A stretch of DNA of 64,000 nt from Amycolatopsis eburnea (GTDB lineage: Bacteria > Actinomycetota > Actinomycetes > Mycobacteriales > Pseudonocardiaceae). Where the stretch lies: assembly GCF_003937945.1 (NCBI RefSeq), contig NZ_RSEC01000058.1:1-64000 (forward strand). Direction: 5' to 3'. The first letter of the stretch is position 1; each line of letters starts with the position of its first letter. The notes below the pieces were generated by a model. The model was given only the letters and a program-made list of their open reading frames with translations. It had not been told where the DNA came from and searched no databases. The position numbers and the translations under genes were made by a program. Of this stretch, positions 28,360 to 36,944 are shown one piece after another.

Positions 28360-30534
28360 ATGCCGGACGCGCCGATTCAGGGATTCTCGAAGACCGTCCA
28401 CCAGCTCTTTTCCGGCGCAAGTTTCCGGGTTGATAACTACCAGCGTGAGTTCACGTGGGAGCGCAAAGACGTCGCGACGCTGGTACTCGATCTGTATAAG
28501 AGCTTCTCGTCGTCGCGCAAGACCGGTGATGGCCGGAAGGAGACTGCGACTTATAAGCCGTACTTCCTTGGTCCCTACGTCTACGTTGAAGCGGATGACA
28601 ACACCGTCCTGGTGGACGGCCAGCAGCGGATGACATCCCTGCACCTGCTGCTAATTCACCTGTACCGACTGCTGGACGAAGCCGAGGAGCGGGTCGATGC
28701 CACAAAGGTCGCGAATCTAATCTGGACTGTCAACTACGGCGAGACAACTTTCACCGTCAACGCGTCCGAGCGGAGGGAACTGCTCGAAGCGCTGGTTCAT
28801 GGGCGTGACTACGACCTGCCTGCTAATCCGAGTCCGTCTGTTCGCAATCTTGCGCAACGAGCGCGGGACCTCGTGGAAGACTTTCCGGAAGATCTTCGCG
28901 GGGAAAGCCTGCTCCCGTTTACCGACTGGTTCCTGAATCGGGTTTGCCTGGTCGGCATCAAGGCAGAGAGTGAGCGGCATGGATGGGAAATCTTCGTCAC
29001 GATGAATGATCGGGGCGTTCGGCTGGCGCCGATTGACCTCCTTAAAGGCCATCTCATCGAGATGGCTCGCTTGGATGCCACAGACCTCAATACGCAATGG
29101 CGCGAGATGCTCAGCAACCTGTCAACGCTGGGGGCCCGGGTTCCGGGTGAATTCCTGAGCACGCTGCTGCTCGCGAAGTATGCCGATGTTAACGATCGTT
29201 CCGAGCGTGACGAGGTCGACAATGCGGCGCACGAATGGGTGCGGGTCAATTCTGGCAAGATGGGACTGCATACGGCTGAGGATTACCGAAGGTTCTTGAA
29301 GGTTACCGTCGCTAAACTGTCCCAGCGTTATCAGTCGCTTGTTTGGGCGACAATGAATTTCACTTCTGAATTGCGGCCGGTTTACTATAACGCGGTCACC
29401 GGAATGGAAAAACAGCTGCTGCTGATCATTGCTGCAGTTAAGGCGGAAGACAACGAGTCGATCTTCTGGGAAAAGGCAAATCTGGTCGCGTATTTCTTGG
29501 ATCTGACGTACATCAGAAAGCTGGTAAACGGCTCCGTTAGTAAGCCGGCTGACCTCGACGAAGATATTTACGAGTTGGTGCCCCTGGCCCGAAAAACGCA
29601 GTCTGTGGGCGAGCTGCGCACCTTGCTTTCGAGACGAATCGCAGAACTCGACGACGAGTTCACCGGTATGGTGAAGTTTGGGCTGCAGCCGGATAATTCG
29701 CGGCAAGTGAGGTATCTCCTTGCTAGGGTAACAGCCTTCGTGGAGGCCGAATGTGACGGCAGCAATGACTTTCCCGCATATGTGGATCGCGAACACCCCT
29801 ATGAAATCGAACACATTTGGGCTAATAAGTTCGATCGTCATCAGGTCGAAGTGAAGACGCCGCAAGCGTTCAAGGCGACGCGGAACAGGTTGGGCGGTCT
29901 GCTATTGCTGCCGAAGTCTGACAATGCTAGCTATAATGCTGATAGCTACACTGATAAGTTGCCCTATTATTTTCGCCAGAACATGCTGGTCAAGTCGCTA
30001 AGCAAACATAGTTACTCAAAGTTTCCCGCTTATCGCAGATTTCTTGACAAGTATAATCTTAGAAAATTCATGAAACACTATGACCAGTTCACAAAAGAAT
30101 CTATCGAAGAAAGACAGTTGCTCTACATAAAGCTATGTGAGATCATTTGGCGTCCTGAAACGTTGGGTTTCACGGTTCCTAAGACGGTTAGTCCTCAGCG
30201 CCGAGTAGCTCGTCGTACCCGTGCCCGGTACGATGTTACGATCGCGGAATTGCTTGCTGCTCGATTGCTTAGGTCGGGCGACAAGCTTGTCGGGCGCAAC
30301 AAGGGAAATGACTACTCGGCGACGATCGAACGGGATGGCAGGATAAGTGTTCCCTCGGGGGAGTTGTTCCCGAACCCGTCTCGTGCCGCGATGTTCGTTA
30401 TGGACCGCCAGTCGTGCAATGGATGGACGTTCTGGCGTCTTAACCGCGACGGGCAAAGCACGCTGCATGACCTTCGTGCCAAGCTCCTCGCGTCGGGGAG
30501 TCTGGAGCGGTCGGCTCAGCTGCCAATCGGCTGA
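28360..30534 (+). CDS. DUF262-DUF1524 nuclease with C-terminal RAMA domain (GmrSD/SspE-like)
   Basis: Predicted single-chain type IV-like restriction enzyme, 724 residues. The N-terminal DUF262 (ParB/Srx-like) domain has YQREFTW near residue 27 and the nucleotide-site motif VDGQQRMTSL near 85. The middle is helical. The DUF1524 HNH nuclease follows with EIEHIW near 482 and NRLGGLLLLPKSDNASYN near 508. The last 100 residues look like a RAMA domain (ELLAARLLRSGDKLVGRNKG ... SCNGWTFWRLNRDG), predicted to sense modified DNA. GmrSD and SspE, which share the first two domains, attack modified phage DNA or use phosphorothioate marks. No ssp or gmr partner is nearby. Base composition is clearly lower in GC, especially 29900-30130, pointing to recent transfer. 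Confidence 0.85.
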   Translation: MPDAPIQGFSKTVHQLFSGASFRVDNYQREFTWERKDVATLVLDLYKSFSSSRKTGDGRKETATYKPYFLGPYVYVEADDNTVLVDGQQRMTSLHLLLIHLYRLLDEAEERVDATKVANLIWTVNYGETTFTVNASERRELLEALVHGRDYDLPANPSPSVRNLAQRARDLVEDFPEDLRGESLLPFTDWFLNRVCLVGIKAESERHGWEIFVTMNDRGVRLAPIDLLKGHLIEMARLDATDLNTQWREMLSNLSTLGARVPGEFLSTLLLAKYADVNDRSERDEVDNAAHEWVRVNSGKMGLHTAEDYRRFLKVTVAKLSQRYQSLVWATMNFTSELRPVYYNAVTGMEKQLLLIIAAVKAEDNESIFWEKANLVAYFLDLTYIRKLVNGSVSKPADLDEDIYELVPLARKTQSVGELRTLLSRRIAELDDEFTGMVKFGLQPDNSRQVRYLLARVTAFVEAECDGSNDFPAYVDREHPYEIEHIWANKFDRHQVEVKTPQAFKATRNRLGGLLLLPKSDNASYNADSYTDKLPYYFRQNMLVKSLSKHSYSKFPAYRRFLDKYNLRKFMKHYDQFTKESIEERQLLYIKLCEIIWRPETLGFTVPKTVSPQRRVARRTRARYDVTIAELLAARLLRSGDKLVGRNKGNDYSATIERDGRISVPSGELFPNPSRAAMFVMDRQSCNGWTFWRLNRDGQSTLHDLRAKLLASGSLERSAQLPIG

Positions 30535-30640
30535 GCCCGCCATGGTGGGGAGCCAGCCTGGTGGCCGGTTCGACCTCGCTATGCTCCGTATGTGTCGGCT
30601 GTTGGAGGTGCCGTGACCGGCGGAGGTCCGTCCGTCAAAG

Positions 30641-30713
30641 TGCCCCCGGCAGGATTCGAACCTGCGACACCCGCTTTAGGAGAGCGGTGCTCTATCCCCT
30701 GAGCTACGAGGGC
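30641..30713 (-). tRNA. tRNA-Arg (anticodon CCU)
   Basis: A 73-nt cloverleaf on the minus strand. The acceptor GCCCUCG pairs with CGGGGGC, the D arm contains AGCTCAGGGG, the anticodon stem CCGCT/AGCGG holds the loop CTCCTAA (anticodon CCU, reading AGG), and the T arm has GGTTCGAATCC. The CCA end is not encoded. Its 3' end faces the 18-30.5 kb accessory region, the usual orientation for integration at tRNA genes, but no duplicated 3' end was found at the far side. Confidence 0.95.
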
Positions 30714-30868
30714 TTGCATACCCCGGGCAGCCTACCCGACATGCGGTACGAGGTCAGCAAGGCCCGCAGGTGGGTGAACGCCGGGCCGCCGTGAGTCGCT
30801 TGGCCGGTCGGGTCGCTGCCCCGCTGCTCCCGGTATGGCTTCCGTCACTACCTTGTCGGTAAGCGACG

Positions 30869-32899
30869 ATGGGATCCGGAGTGCGAACCTACTACGACGA
30901 GGACGACTACGAAGGCTACGAAGCGGGGCAGGACCTCCTGGTCCGCCGCTTCAGCACCTGGGCCGCCGGTAGGGGCCGGGAGATCGACCCCTACGCCGTG
31001 ATCTCTGCGCTCCAGTTCCGGCACACCTCGATCGACGGGCGGCTTGCCTACTGGACCGGCGAGCTGGTCAGGGACTTCCTGCTGACGTACGTACCGCGCA
31101 CGCTCTCGGCCACCGCAGACGACGCCGTTCTCGTGCCCGAAACGCTGCAGCTCTTCCTCCGCTACCTGCACGAGGCCGGGCTGGAAGATCCCATGAGCGA
31201 GGCGCCGGCGGATCTCGAGGGGGCGGTTGCCAAGGCGGCCGCCGAGTTCCCGGCCGCGATGGCCGATGAACGCAACTTCGGTGTCGGCAAGTACTGGGTC
31301 ATGACCGCCCTCCGGAACGGTGTCGACGCTGAGGACTCGGACGCTATGAACACGTTCCTCGCCGAGGTGCGCGAGGGGAAGCATGCCTACGACGCCCAAC
31401 TCCTCGCGGAAATCGCCGCCCGGCAGGCGGGCGAGCAGCCCGAACGCGCTCTTCCCCAGCTGCCGGTCTCGCTGCCGCCGGACTCGGAGCTCGAAGCCGC
31501 GGCGGAGCGCTCTTCGCTCGTGATCAAGCTCCGAAAGTTCGTCGAGTGGGTGGGTGAGGGCCGGGCGCTGACCGGGACCGGTGCCCTCAAGCTCGCCGAC
31601 GCCCGTGAGCTCGTGTCGCTGCTGGACACCGGCGACGAATTCGAACGGGACCTTGCCGGCGAGGTCCAGACGGTGCGCACCAGCGCCGATCTGCCCAGCC
31701 TCGCCATCCTGTTCGAGCTGGCCAAACGCGCGCGCCTCGTGCGGGTGGTCAAGGGCAAGCTGGTGCGCGTGGCGAAGGCGGCGCCGCTGGTCAAGGACGC
31801 GCTCGCCTTGTGGACAGCCGCGTTCGACGCGGTCGCCGAACCGGGTCTGCTGGTGAAGGACAGCGTTGTGGCCCCGGGCTACGCCCTGTTGCTCGACGAG
31901 AACCTCGACATCGTGCTGCCGGACGTGCTCAACACGATCTACGGCATGCCGGAGCCGATTCCCGTGGTCCGGATTGCCGAAACTGTGTGGCTGGCCTGTA
32001 CCGAGGACTACTACCTCGATCTCGAGCCGTCGATGGAGCCGCTCTGGCGGGACGGGCTCGCGGGTCAATTTCGCCGGTTGCTCACGAAGCTGGCCGAGTT
32101 CGGCGCTGTCGACCTGACCGTGGGGCCGCCCGACCCGATGTTCAGCATGGATCTGGTGCCGGAGAACCCCGAAATCCCACCGGACGTCCAGGAGCGCCTG
32201 CGGGTCGCGCTCGAGGCCCCGTCGGTCGATCTGGTCACCCTCACCCCACTGGCCACCCGGGCCGTCCGGGCCCGGCTGCTGCGGGAAGGCCGGTTCGCGC
32301 CCCTGGTGGGCGAGCTTTCCGGCGCAACCGCTGCGGCCGTGCTCGGCGTGGTCGCGGAGCACTACACCGAAGACGCCGCCGCGGCGGAGATCACCGGCTG
32401 GCTTGCCGCGCACGGCGGCCGGGATGCAGGACTGCCGTTGCTGCTGGACGCGGTCCGCGAGTGCCCGTTCCGCACGCGGGCGTCCGTCATGCTCGAAATT
32501 CTCACCGGTTCCCTTCCTGACGGTGACGCGGTGATGCACGGCCTACGCGCCGACCCGGCCTTGGGACCGATCGCGACACAACTGCTGGTGGAGCGCGGCG
32601 AGCTGGCTCCTGAAGGCCTCGATGGGCGCGAGGCCTTGCTCGGGATGGCCGAGCAGTTCCTCGTCCTGCTGGAGACGGCCGGACCGGAAGCGACCGCCGC
32701 GACGCTGATCGAGGTGCCCGACGGCGAACGCGCGCACCTGGCGGAAGCGATCCTCGGTTCGGGCCACCCGGATCACGTGGGGCTCGCCGAACTGGCCGAG
32801 GTGTTCGAGCAGGTTCGGCCGGTCCGCACCGTGCACCCGCTGGGTGGTTTGAAGCGGTCCGGCGGTGCCAAGGGAAAGAGCAAGAAACGCCGTAGGTGA
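30869..32899 (+). CDS. Large actinobacterial protein of unknown function
   Basis: A 676-residue soluble protein without signal peptide, membrane segment or motif I recognise. It begins with an acidic stretch (TYYDEDDYEGYEAGQDLLVR), continues as mostly helical sequence and ends in a basic tail (GGAKGKSKKRRR) that could bind nucleic acid. ATG 30869 is used; GTG 30881 is possible. The high-GC codon texture is native, unlike the DUF262 gene on the other side of the tRNA. The small gene downstream may be cotranscribed. Confidence 0.65.
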   Translation: MGSGVRTYYDEDDYEGYEAGQDLLVRRFSTWAAGRGREIDPYAVISALQFRHTSIDGRLAYWTGELVRDFLLTYVPRTLSATADDAVLVPETLQLFLRYLHEAGLEDPMSEAPADLEGAVAKAAAEFPAAMADERNFGVGKYWVMTALRNGVDAEDSDAMNTFLAEVREGKHAYDAQLLAEIAARQAGEQPERALPQLPVSLPPDSELEAAAERSSLVIKLRKFVEWVGEGRALTGTGALKLADARELVSLLDTGDEFERDLAGEVQTVRTSADLPSLAILFELAKRARLVRVVKGKLVRVAKAAPLVKDALALWTAAFDAVAEPGLLVKDSVVAPGYALLLDENLDIVLPDVLNTIYGMPEPIPVVRIAETVWLACTEDYYLDLEPSMEPLWRDGLAGQFRRLLTKLAEFGAVDLTVGPPDPMFSMDLVPENPEIPPDVQERLRVALEAPSVDLVTLTPLATRAVRARLLREGRFAPLVGELSGATAAAVLGVVAEHYTEDAAAAEITGWLAAHGGRDAGLPLLLDAVRECPFRTRASVMLEILTGSLPDGDAVMHGLRADPALGPIATQLLVERGELAPEGLDGREALLGMAEQFLVLLETAGPEATAATLIEVPDGERAHLAEAILGSGHPDHVGLAELAEVFEQVRPVRTVHPLGGLKRSGGAKGKSKKRRR

Positions 32900-32945
32900 G
32901 CCGGGTTTCCGGTGAGGCACAACCGGTCTCGGTGGCGTGCCCGGC

Positions 32946-33197
32946 ATGGGCACGAAGAGCGAGCGGCGGGCAGCTCGTGAGAAGGTCGCCGCCTACCACG
33001 AGGCGCGGCTCGCCGAGTTGGTCGAGAGGGTCGACGAGGTGATCCACCAGTACCACCGCGCCACGCGGAAGCTGTGGACATTCTGCGAGCTGTCCGGTTC
33101 GCGCGCCGAGATCACCGCACATGCCATCGAGCTCATGGCTGACGAGGGCGAGACAATCGACTGGTGGGAGCGGGGCGCGTCTCGTCGTCATCGGTGA
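32946..33197 (+). CDS. Small helical protein, unknown function
   Basis: An 83-residue, highly charged, probably all-helical protein (KSERRAAREKVAAYHEARLA ... ELVERVDEVIHQYHRATRKL). ATG 32946 is chosen over an ATG 9 bp upstream; no strong ribosome site distinguishes them. It follows the 676-residue gene by 46 bp. Codon use looks genuine, but no family is recognised. The 220 bp after it contain only a 7-bp inverted repeat (33352-33358 with 33392-33398) just before the next gene. Confidence 0.55.
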   Translation: MGTKSERRAAREKVAAYHEARLAELVERVDEVIHQYHRATRKLWTFCELSGSRAEITAHAIELMADEGETIDWWERGASRRHR

Positions 33198-33417
33198 TCC
33201 CGGCGGGTGGCCCGACTCTCGTCGTCACCCAGGTGAGTGGTTCTCCTCGCGCCCGAGCCAGCTCGGTACACCCCGCCGGACAGCCCACCGCACCTGACCT
33301 GGACGGACCAGTCGGTCACCTGGTCGTGTCTGGTTTCGAACTGCTGAACAACAGTAGGTAACCTTCGTTAACGGGACGCGGGGAGCCGCCTCCTACTGGC
33401 TGTTGCGGAGGGCTTCG

Positions 33418-34071
33418 TTGATCAAGCTCATGTTCGCCGACGACGAGGAACTGGTGCGCTCGGGGTTGCGCGCGATGATGTCCGGGGCCCAGGACATCGA
33501 GATCGTGGGCGAAGCCTCCGACGGGAGATCCGCGGTGGAGGTCGCGCGGCGGTACCACCCGGACGTTGCCCTGCTCGACATCAAGATGCGGGCCCCTGAC
33601 GACGGCATTCGCGCGCTGCGGGCCATCCTCGCCCTGCCCGATCCGCCCACCGTGGCCATGCTGACCACTTTCGACATCGACGAGTACGTCAGCCTCGCGC
33701 TGCGGCTCGGGGCCAACGGCTTCCTCCTGAAGGACATCGATCCCGCCGCGCTGCTCCGGGCCGTCCGGGATCTGAGCCGGGGTGGGGCCGTTCTCGATCC
33801 GGGGGTGGCCGCTCGGATGGTTCAGTCCCACCGGGACGAACAACGCGCTGCTCAGCCCGCGCGGAAGCTGCTCGCCTCGCTGTCCGAACGGGAGCGTGAG
33901 GTCGTCGCGCTCATCGGGCAAGGGCTTTCCAACGCCGAGATCGGGGGGCGGCTCCACCTCTCCGAAGCCACCGTCAAGGGGTACGTCTCCGCCGTGCTCT
34001 CGAAGATCGGGGCCGCGAACCGGGTGCAGGCCGCGCTGCTGGCCTACCGCGGTGGGCTGCTCGACCAGTAG
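33418..34071 (+). CDS. Orphan NarL/LuxR-family response regulator
   Basis: A 217-residue response regulator. The receiver has the acidic pair in MFADDEE, the phosphoacceptor aspartate in VALLDIKM near residue 54, and the switch residues in MLTTFD and FLLKD. The LuxR domain has LSEREREVVALIGQGLSNAE and SEATVKGYVSAVLSKIGAAN. The TTG start is supported by GGAGGG five bases upstream. No histidine kinase lies beside it; the kinase must be elsewhere or absent. The following channel gene starts at the very next base after the stop, so the two are cotranscribed. Confidence 0.9.
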   Translation: MIKLMFADDEELVRSGLRAMMSGAQDIEIVGEASDGRSAVEVARRYHPDVALLDIKMRAPDDGIRALRAILALPDPPTVAMLTTFDIDEYVSLALRLGANGFLLKDIDPAALLRAVRDLSRGGAVLDPGVAARMVQSHRDEQRAAQPARKLLASLSEREREVVALIGQGLSNAEIGGRLHLSEATVKGYVSAVLSKIGAANRVQAALLAYRGGLLDQ

Positions 34072-34680
34072 ATGCTGCTCACGGCGCTTGAGTTCGTCGG
34101 GCTCGTCGCCTTCGCCGCGTCCGGGGCGCTCGCCGCCGTGCGGGCGCGGCTCGACGTCTTCGGGGTGGTCGTGGTCGGGCTGACCACCGCGCTCGGGGGT
34201 GGGGTCATCCGGGACGTGCTGCTCGGCATCCACCCGCCGACGACGCTGCGGAACTGGCCCTACCTCGCCGTCTGCGCCGGGACCGCGCTCGTCGTCTTCG
34301 CCTTCCACCCGCAGGTCGCGCGGTTGCGGCGGGGCGTCCTCCTGGCGGACGCGCTCGGGCTCGGTGTCTTCGCCACCGCCGGGACGACCATCGCGATCGA
34401 CGCCGGCGCGACCGTTTACGCCGCGTGCCTGATCGGGATGACGACCGGGATCGGGGGCGGCGCCGTGCGCGATCTCCTGCTCCGGGAAATACCGCTCGTC
34501 CTGCGGAAGGAGATCTACGCCGTGGCCGCGCTGGCCGGGTCGGTGCTCGTTGCCGTCGGCCACGCTCTGCGACTGCCGGCCGGGCCGGTCACCGTGGTGT
34601 CGGCCGCCGTCGTGGTCGCCGTGCGGATGGTCGCGCTCTGGCGGCACTGGAACGCGCCGGTCGCGCGGGCGCCGGAGTGA
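34072..34680 (+). CDS. TRIC-type (UPF0126) cation channel protein
   Basis: Integral membrane protein of 202 residues, member of the bacterial trimeric intracellular cation channel family (UPF0126, YicG-like). Two homologous three-helix halves are visible, each carrying the glycine-rich signature: GGGVIRDVLLG near residue 43 and GGGAVRDLLLRE near 129. A seventh helix ends the protein. Family members form monovalent cation pores. It directly follows the orphan response regulator with no gap. Confidence 0.93.
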   Translation: MLLTALEFVGLVAFAASGALAAVRARLDVFGVVVVGLTTALGGGVIRDVLLGIHPPTTLRNWPYLAVCAGTALVVFAFHPQVARLRRGVLLADALGLGVFATAGTTIAIDAGATVYAACLIGMTTGIGGGAVRDLLLREIPLVLRKEIYAVAALAGSVLVAVGHALRLPAGPVTVVSAAVVVAVRMVALWRHWNAPVARAPE

Positions 34681-34708
34681 GCATTCTCTTTGTGTGTTCT
34701 GTGTGTGT

Positions 34709-34727
34709 TCTTAGGCGAGTCTCAGCA
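34709..34727 (+). promoter_or_regulatory. MprA-box-like direct repeat upstream of mprA
   Basis: TCTTAGGC-gag-TCTCAGCA: two loosely matching 8-bp direct repeats in 19 bp, the layout reported for the mycobacterial MprA site. It lies 20 bp before the mprA ATG, consistent with autoregulation. A related copy precedes pepD at 38859-38877. Confidence 0.6.
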
Positions 34728-34747
34728 CGCTGAGTAAAACTATCGCC

Positions 34748-35440
34748 ATGCGCATCCTTGTGGTGGACGACGACCGCGCCGTCCGTGAGTCGCTTCGGCG
34801 GTCCCTGGAGTTCAACGGCTACCAGGTCGAGCTGGCCAGCGACGGTGCGCAGGCGCTGGAGGCGATCATCGCCGACCGGCCGGACGCGATGGTCCTCGAC
34901 GTCATGATGCCGCGGCTGGACGGGCTCGAGGTGGCCCGCCGGCTGCGCAGCACCGGTGATGACCTGCCAATCCTCGTGCTGACCGCGCGCGACACCGTCT
35001 CCGACCGGGTGTCCGGCTTGGACGCCGGCGCCGACGACTACCTGCCGAAGCCGTTCGCGCTGGAAGAGCTGCTGGCCCGGCTGCGGGCGCTGCTGCGCCG
35101 CGCTTCGCCGGACGCCCAGAACGGGCAGGCCTCGGAGATCCTGTCCTTCGCGGACCTGACGCTGGACCCGGGCACCCGGGAGGTCCGCCGCGGCGGCCGG
35201 GAGATCAGCCTGACCCGGACCGAGTTCGCCCTGCTCGAACTGTTCCTGTCCTACCCGAAGCACGTCCTCACGCGTGGCCGGATCCTGGAGGAAGTATGGG
35301 GTTACGACTTCCCGACGTCGGGCAACGCGCTGGAGGTCTACGTCGGCTACTTGCGCCGCAAGACGGAAGCCGAGGGGGAGCCGAGGCTGATCCACACGGT
35401 GCGGGGGGTGGGGTACGTCCTGAGGGAAACCCCGCCGTGA
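34748..35440 (+). CDS. mprA: MprA-like OmpR-family response regulator
   Basis: A 230-residue OmpR-type regulator very similar to mycobacterial MprA. The receiver opens RILVVDDDRAVRESLRRSLE, with the phosphoacceptor aspartate in MVLDVMMPRLDG (about residue 48) and the lysine in YLPKPF. The winged helix has LTRTEFALLELFLSYPKHVL and HTVRGVGYVLRE. MprA responds to envelope stress and controls sigma factors and pepD in mycobacteria. The gene overlaps mprB by 4 bp, and a 19-bp MprA-box-like repeat precedes it. Confidence 0.93.
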   Translation: MRILVVDDDRAVRESLRRSLEFNGYQVELASDGAQALEAIIADRPDAMVLDVMMPRLDGLEVARRLRSTGDDLPILVLTARDTVSDRVSGLDAGADDYLPKPFALEELLARLRALLRRASPDAQNGQASEILSFADLTLDPGTREVRRGGREISLTRTEFALLELFLSYPKHVLTRGRILEEVWGYDFPTSGNALEVYVGYLRRKTEAEGEPRLIHTVRGVGYVLRETPP

Positions 35441-36846
35441 TCGAGCCCGGCGATCCCCGGGGCACGCGCTGGGGGACGCGCCGGTTCTCCCTGCGCGGCC
35501 GGGTGACGCTGCTGGCCGCCGCTTGTGTCGCCGGTGCCGTCGCGCTGGTGTCGATCGGCGCGTACATGGTCGTGCGCAGCAACCTCTACCAGCAGCTCGA
35601 CGACAGCCTGATGGCCCGCGCGCAGGCCGCCGCCGACTCGCCGCAGGTGCAGACCGAGCTGCGGCAGGTGCCCGGCGCGTTCCTCGCCAGCGCCGACCTG
35701 CAGATCGGGCAGCTCAGCGCCGCGCCCGACGTCGCGCACGCCGTGATGACGTACCCGCTGTCGAGCTCGGCGCCGCCGTTCGGCCAGGACGAGCTGGCCG
35801 TCGCGAACGGCGACTCGGCCGAGTCGATGCGGACGGACTTCCGCACCGACAGCCGCGTCGTCGCGCTGCCGACCGGGCACGGCGAAGCCATCGTGCTCGC
35901 GCAGTCGATGGGGCCGACCAAGCGCACGCTGAACGAGCTCGCGCTGGTGCTGTTCCTCATCGGCGGCGCCGGCATCCTGGTCGCGGCCGCGGCGGGCACC
36001 GCGGTGGCGCGGACCGGCCTGCGCCCGGTCGAGCGGCTGACGTCGGCCGCCGAGCGCGTCGCCAAGACCGGCGACCTGCGGCCGATCCCGGTCAGCGGCG
36101 ACGACGAGCTCGCGCGCCTCACCACGAGCTTCAACACCATGCTCGGCACGGTCGCGGACTCGCAGGAACGCCAGCGTCAGCTCGTCGCGGACGCCGGCCA
36201 CGAGCTGCGGACGCCGCTGACCTCGCTGCGCACCAACCTCGAGCTGCTGCTCGCCGCCAGCAAGCCGGGCGCGCCGCCGCTGCCGGACGCCGACCGGGCC
36301 GACATCGTCGCCGACATCAGCGGCCAGCTCGACGAGCTGACGCAGCTCATCGGCGACCTCGTCGAGCTCGCGCGCCAGGACGAGCCGCGTGAGCGCTTCG
36401 AGCGCGTCGAGCTGCTGGACGTCGTCGAGCGGGCGCTCGACCGGGCGCGGCGGCGCGCCGGCGAGATCCACTTCGACGTGTCGCTGCAGCCGTGGGTGCT
36501 CACCGGCGACAACAGCTCGATCGAGCGCGCGGTGCTGAACCTGCTCGACAACGCGGTGAAGTTCTCGCCGCCGGAGTCGACGGTCTGGGTGCGGCTGTAC
36601 CCGCTCGGCGACGGCACGGCGGTCGTCGAGGTGGCCGACGCCGGCCCGGGCATCGCCGAAGAGGACCTGCCCAAGGTGTTCGACCGCTTCTACCGCTCGT
36701 CGGAGGCGCGGACGTTGCCCGGCTCGGGGCTCGGGCTGGCGATCGTGAAGCACGCGGCCGAGCGGCACGGTGGCGCGGTGTACGCCTCGCGGGCGCCGGA
36801 AGGCGGCGCGTTGATGACGATTCGGCTGCCGGGGGCGCCCGGCTGA
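35437..36846 (+). CDS. mprB: MprB-like sensor histidine kinase
   Basis: Transmembrane kinase of 469 residues from a GTG overlapping the mprA stop. TM1 is at about residues 25-47, an extracytoplasmic sensor of about 115 residues follows, then TM2 near 170-190 and a HAMP linker (RTGLRPVERLTSAAERVAKT). The HisKA phosphorylation box is DAGHELRTPLTSLRTNLEL. The HATPase motifs are NLLDNAVKFSPP, DAGPGI and GSGLGLAIVKH. In mycobacteria the sensor interacts with DnaK and responds to misfolded extracytoplasmic protein; pepD lies 2 kb downstream here. Confidence 0.93.
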   Translation: MIEPGDPRGTRWGTRRFSLRGRVTLLAAACVAGAVALVSIGAYMVVRSNLYQQLDDSLMARAQAAADSPQVQTELRQVPGAFLASADLQIGQLSAAPDVAHAVMTYPLSSSAPPFGQDELAVANGDSAESMRTDFRTDSRVVALPTGHGEAIVLAQSMGPTKRTLNELALVLFLIGGAGILVAAAAGTAVARTGLRPVERLTSAAERVAKTGDLRPIPVSGDDELARLTTSFNTMLGTVADSQERQRQLVADAGHELRTPLTSLRTNLELLLAASKPGAPPLPDADRADIVADISGQLDELTQLIGDLVELARQDEPRERFERVELLDVVERALDRARRRAGEIHFDVSLQPWVLTGDNSSIERAVLNLLDNAVKFSPPESTVWVRLYPLGDGTAVVEVADAGPGIAEEDLPKVFDRFYRSSEARTLPGSGLGLAIVKHAAERHGGAVYASRAPEGGALMTIRLPGAPG

Positions 36847-36944
36847 CCTGCGGTTCCGAAGTTCACCCCGATCTACCCAGCAGATCCTGTGTTGAATCGT
36901 GTAGGATTTTGTGTGGTTGGGCTAGACGGGGACGGAGTTGAACG

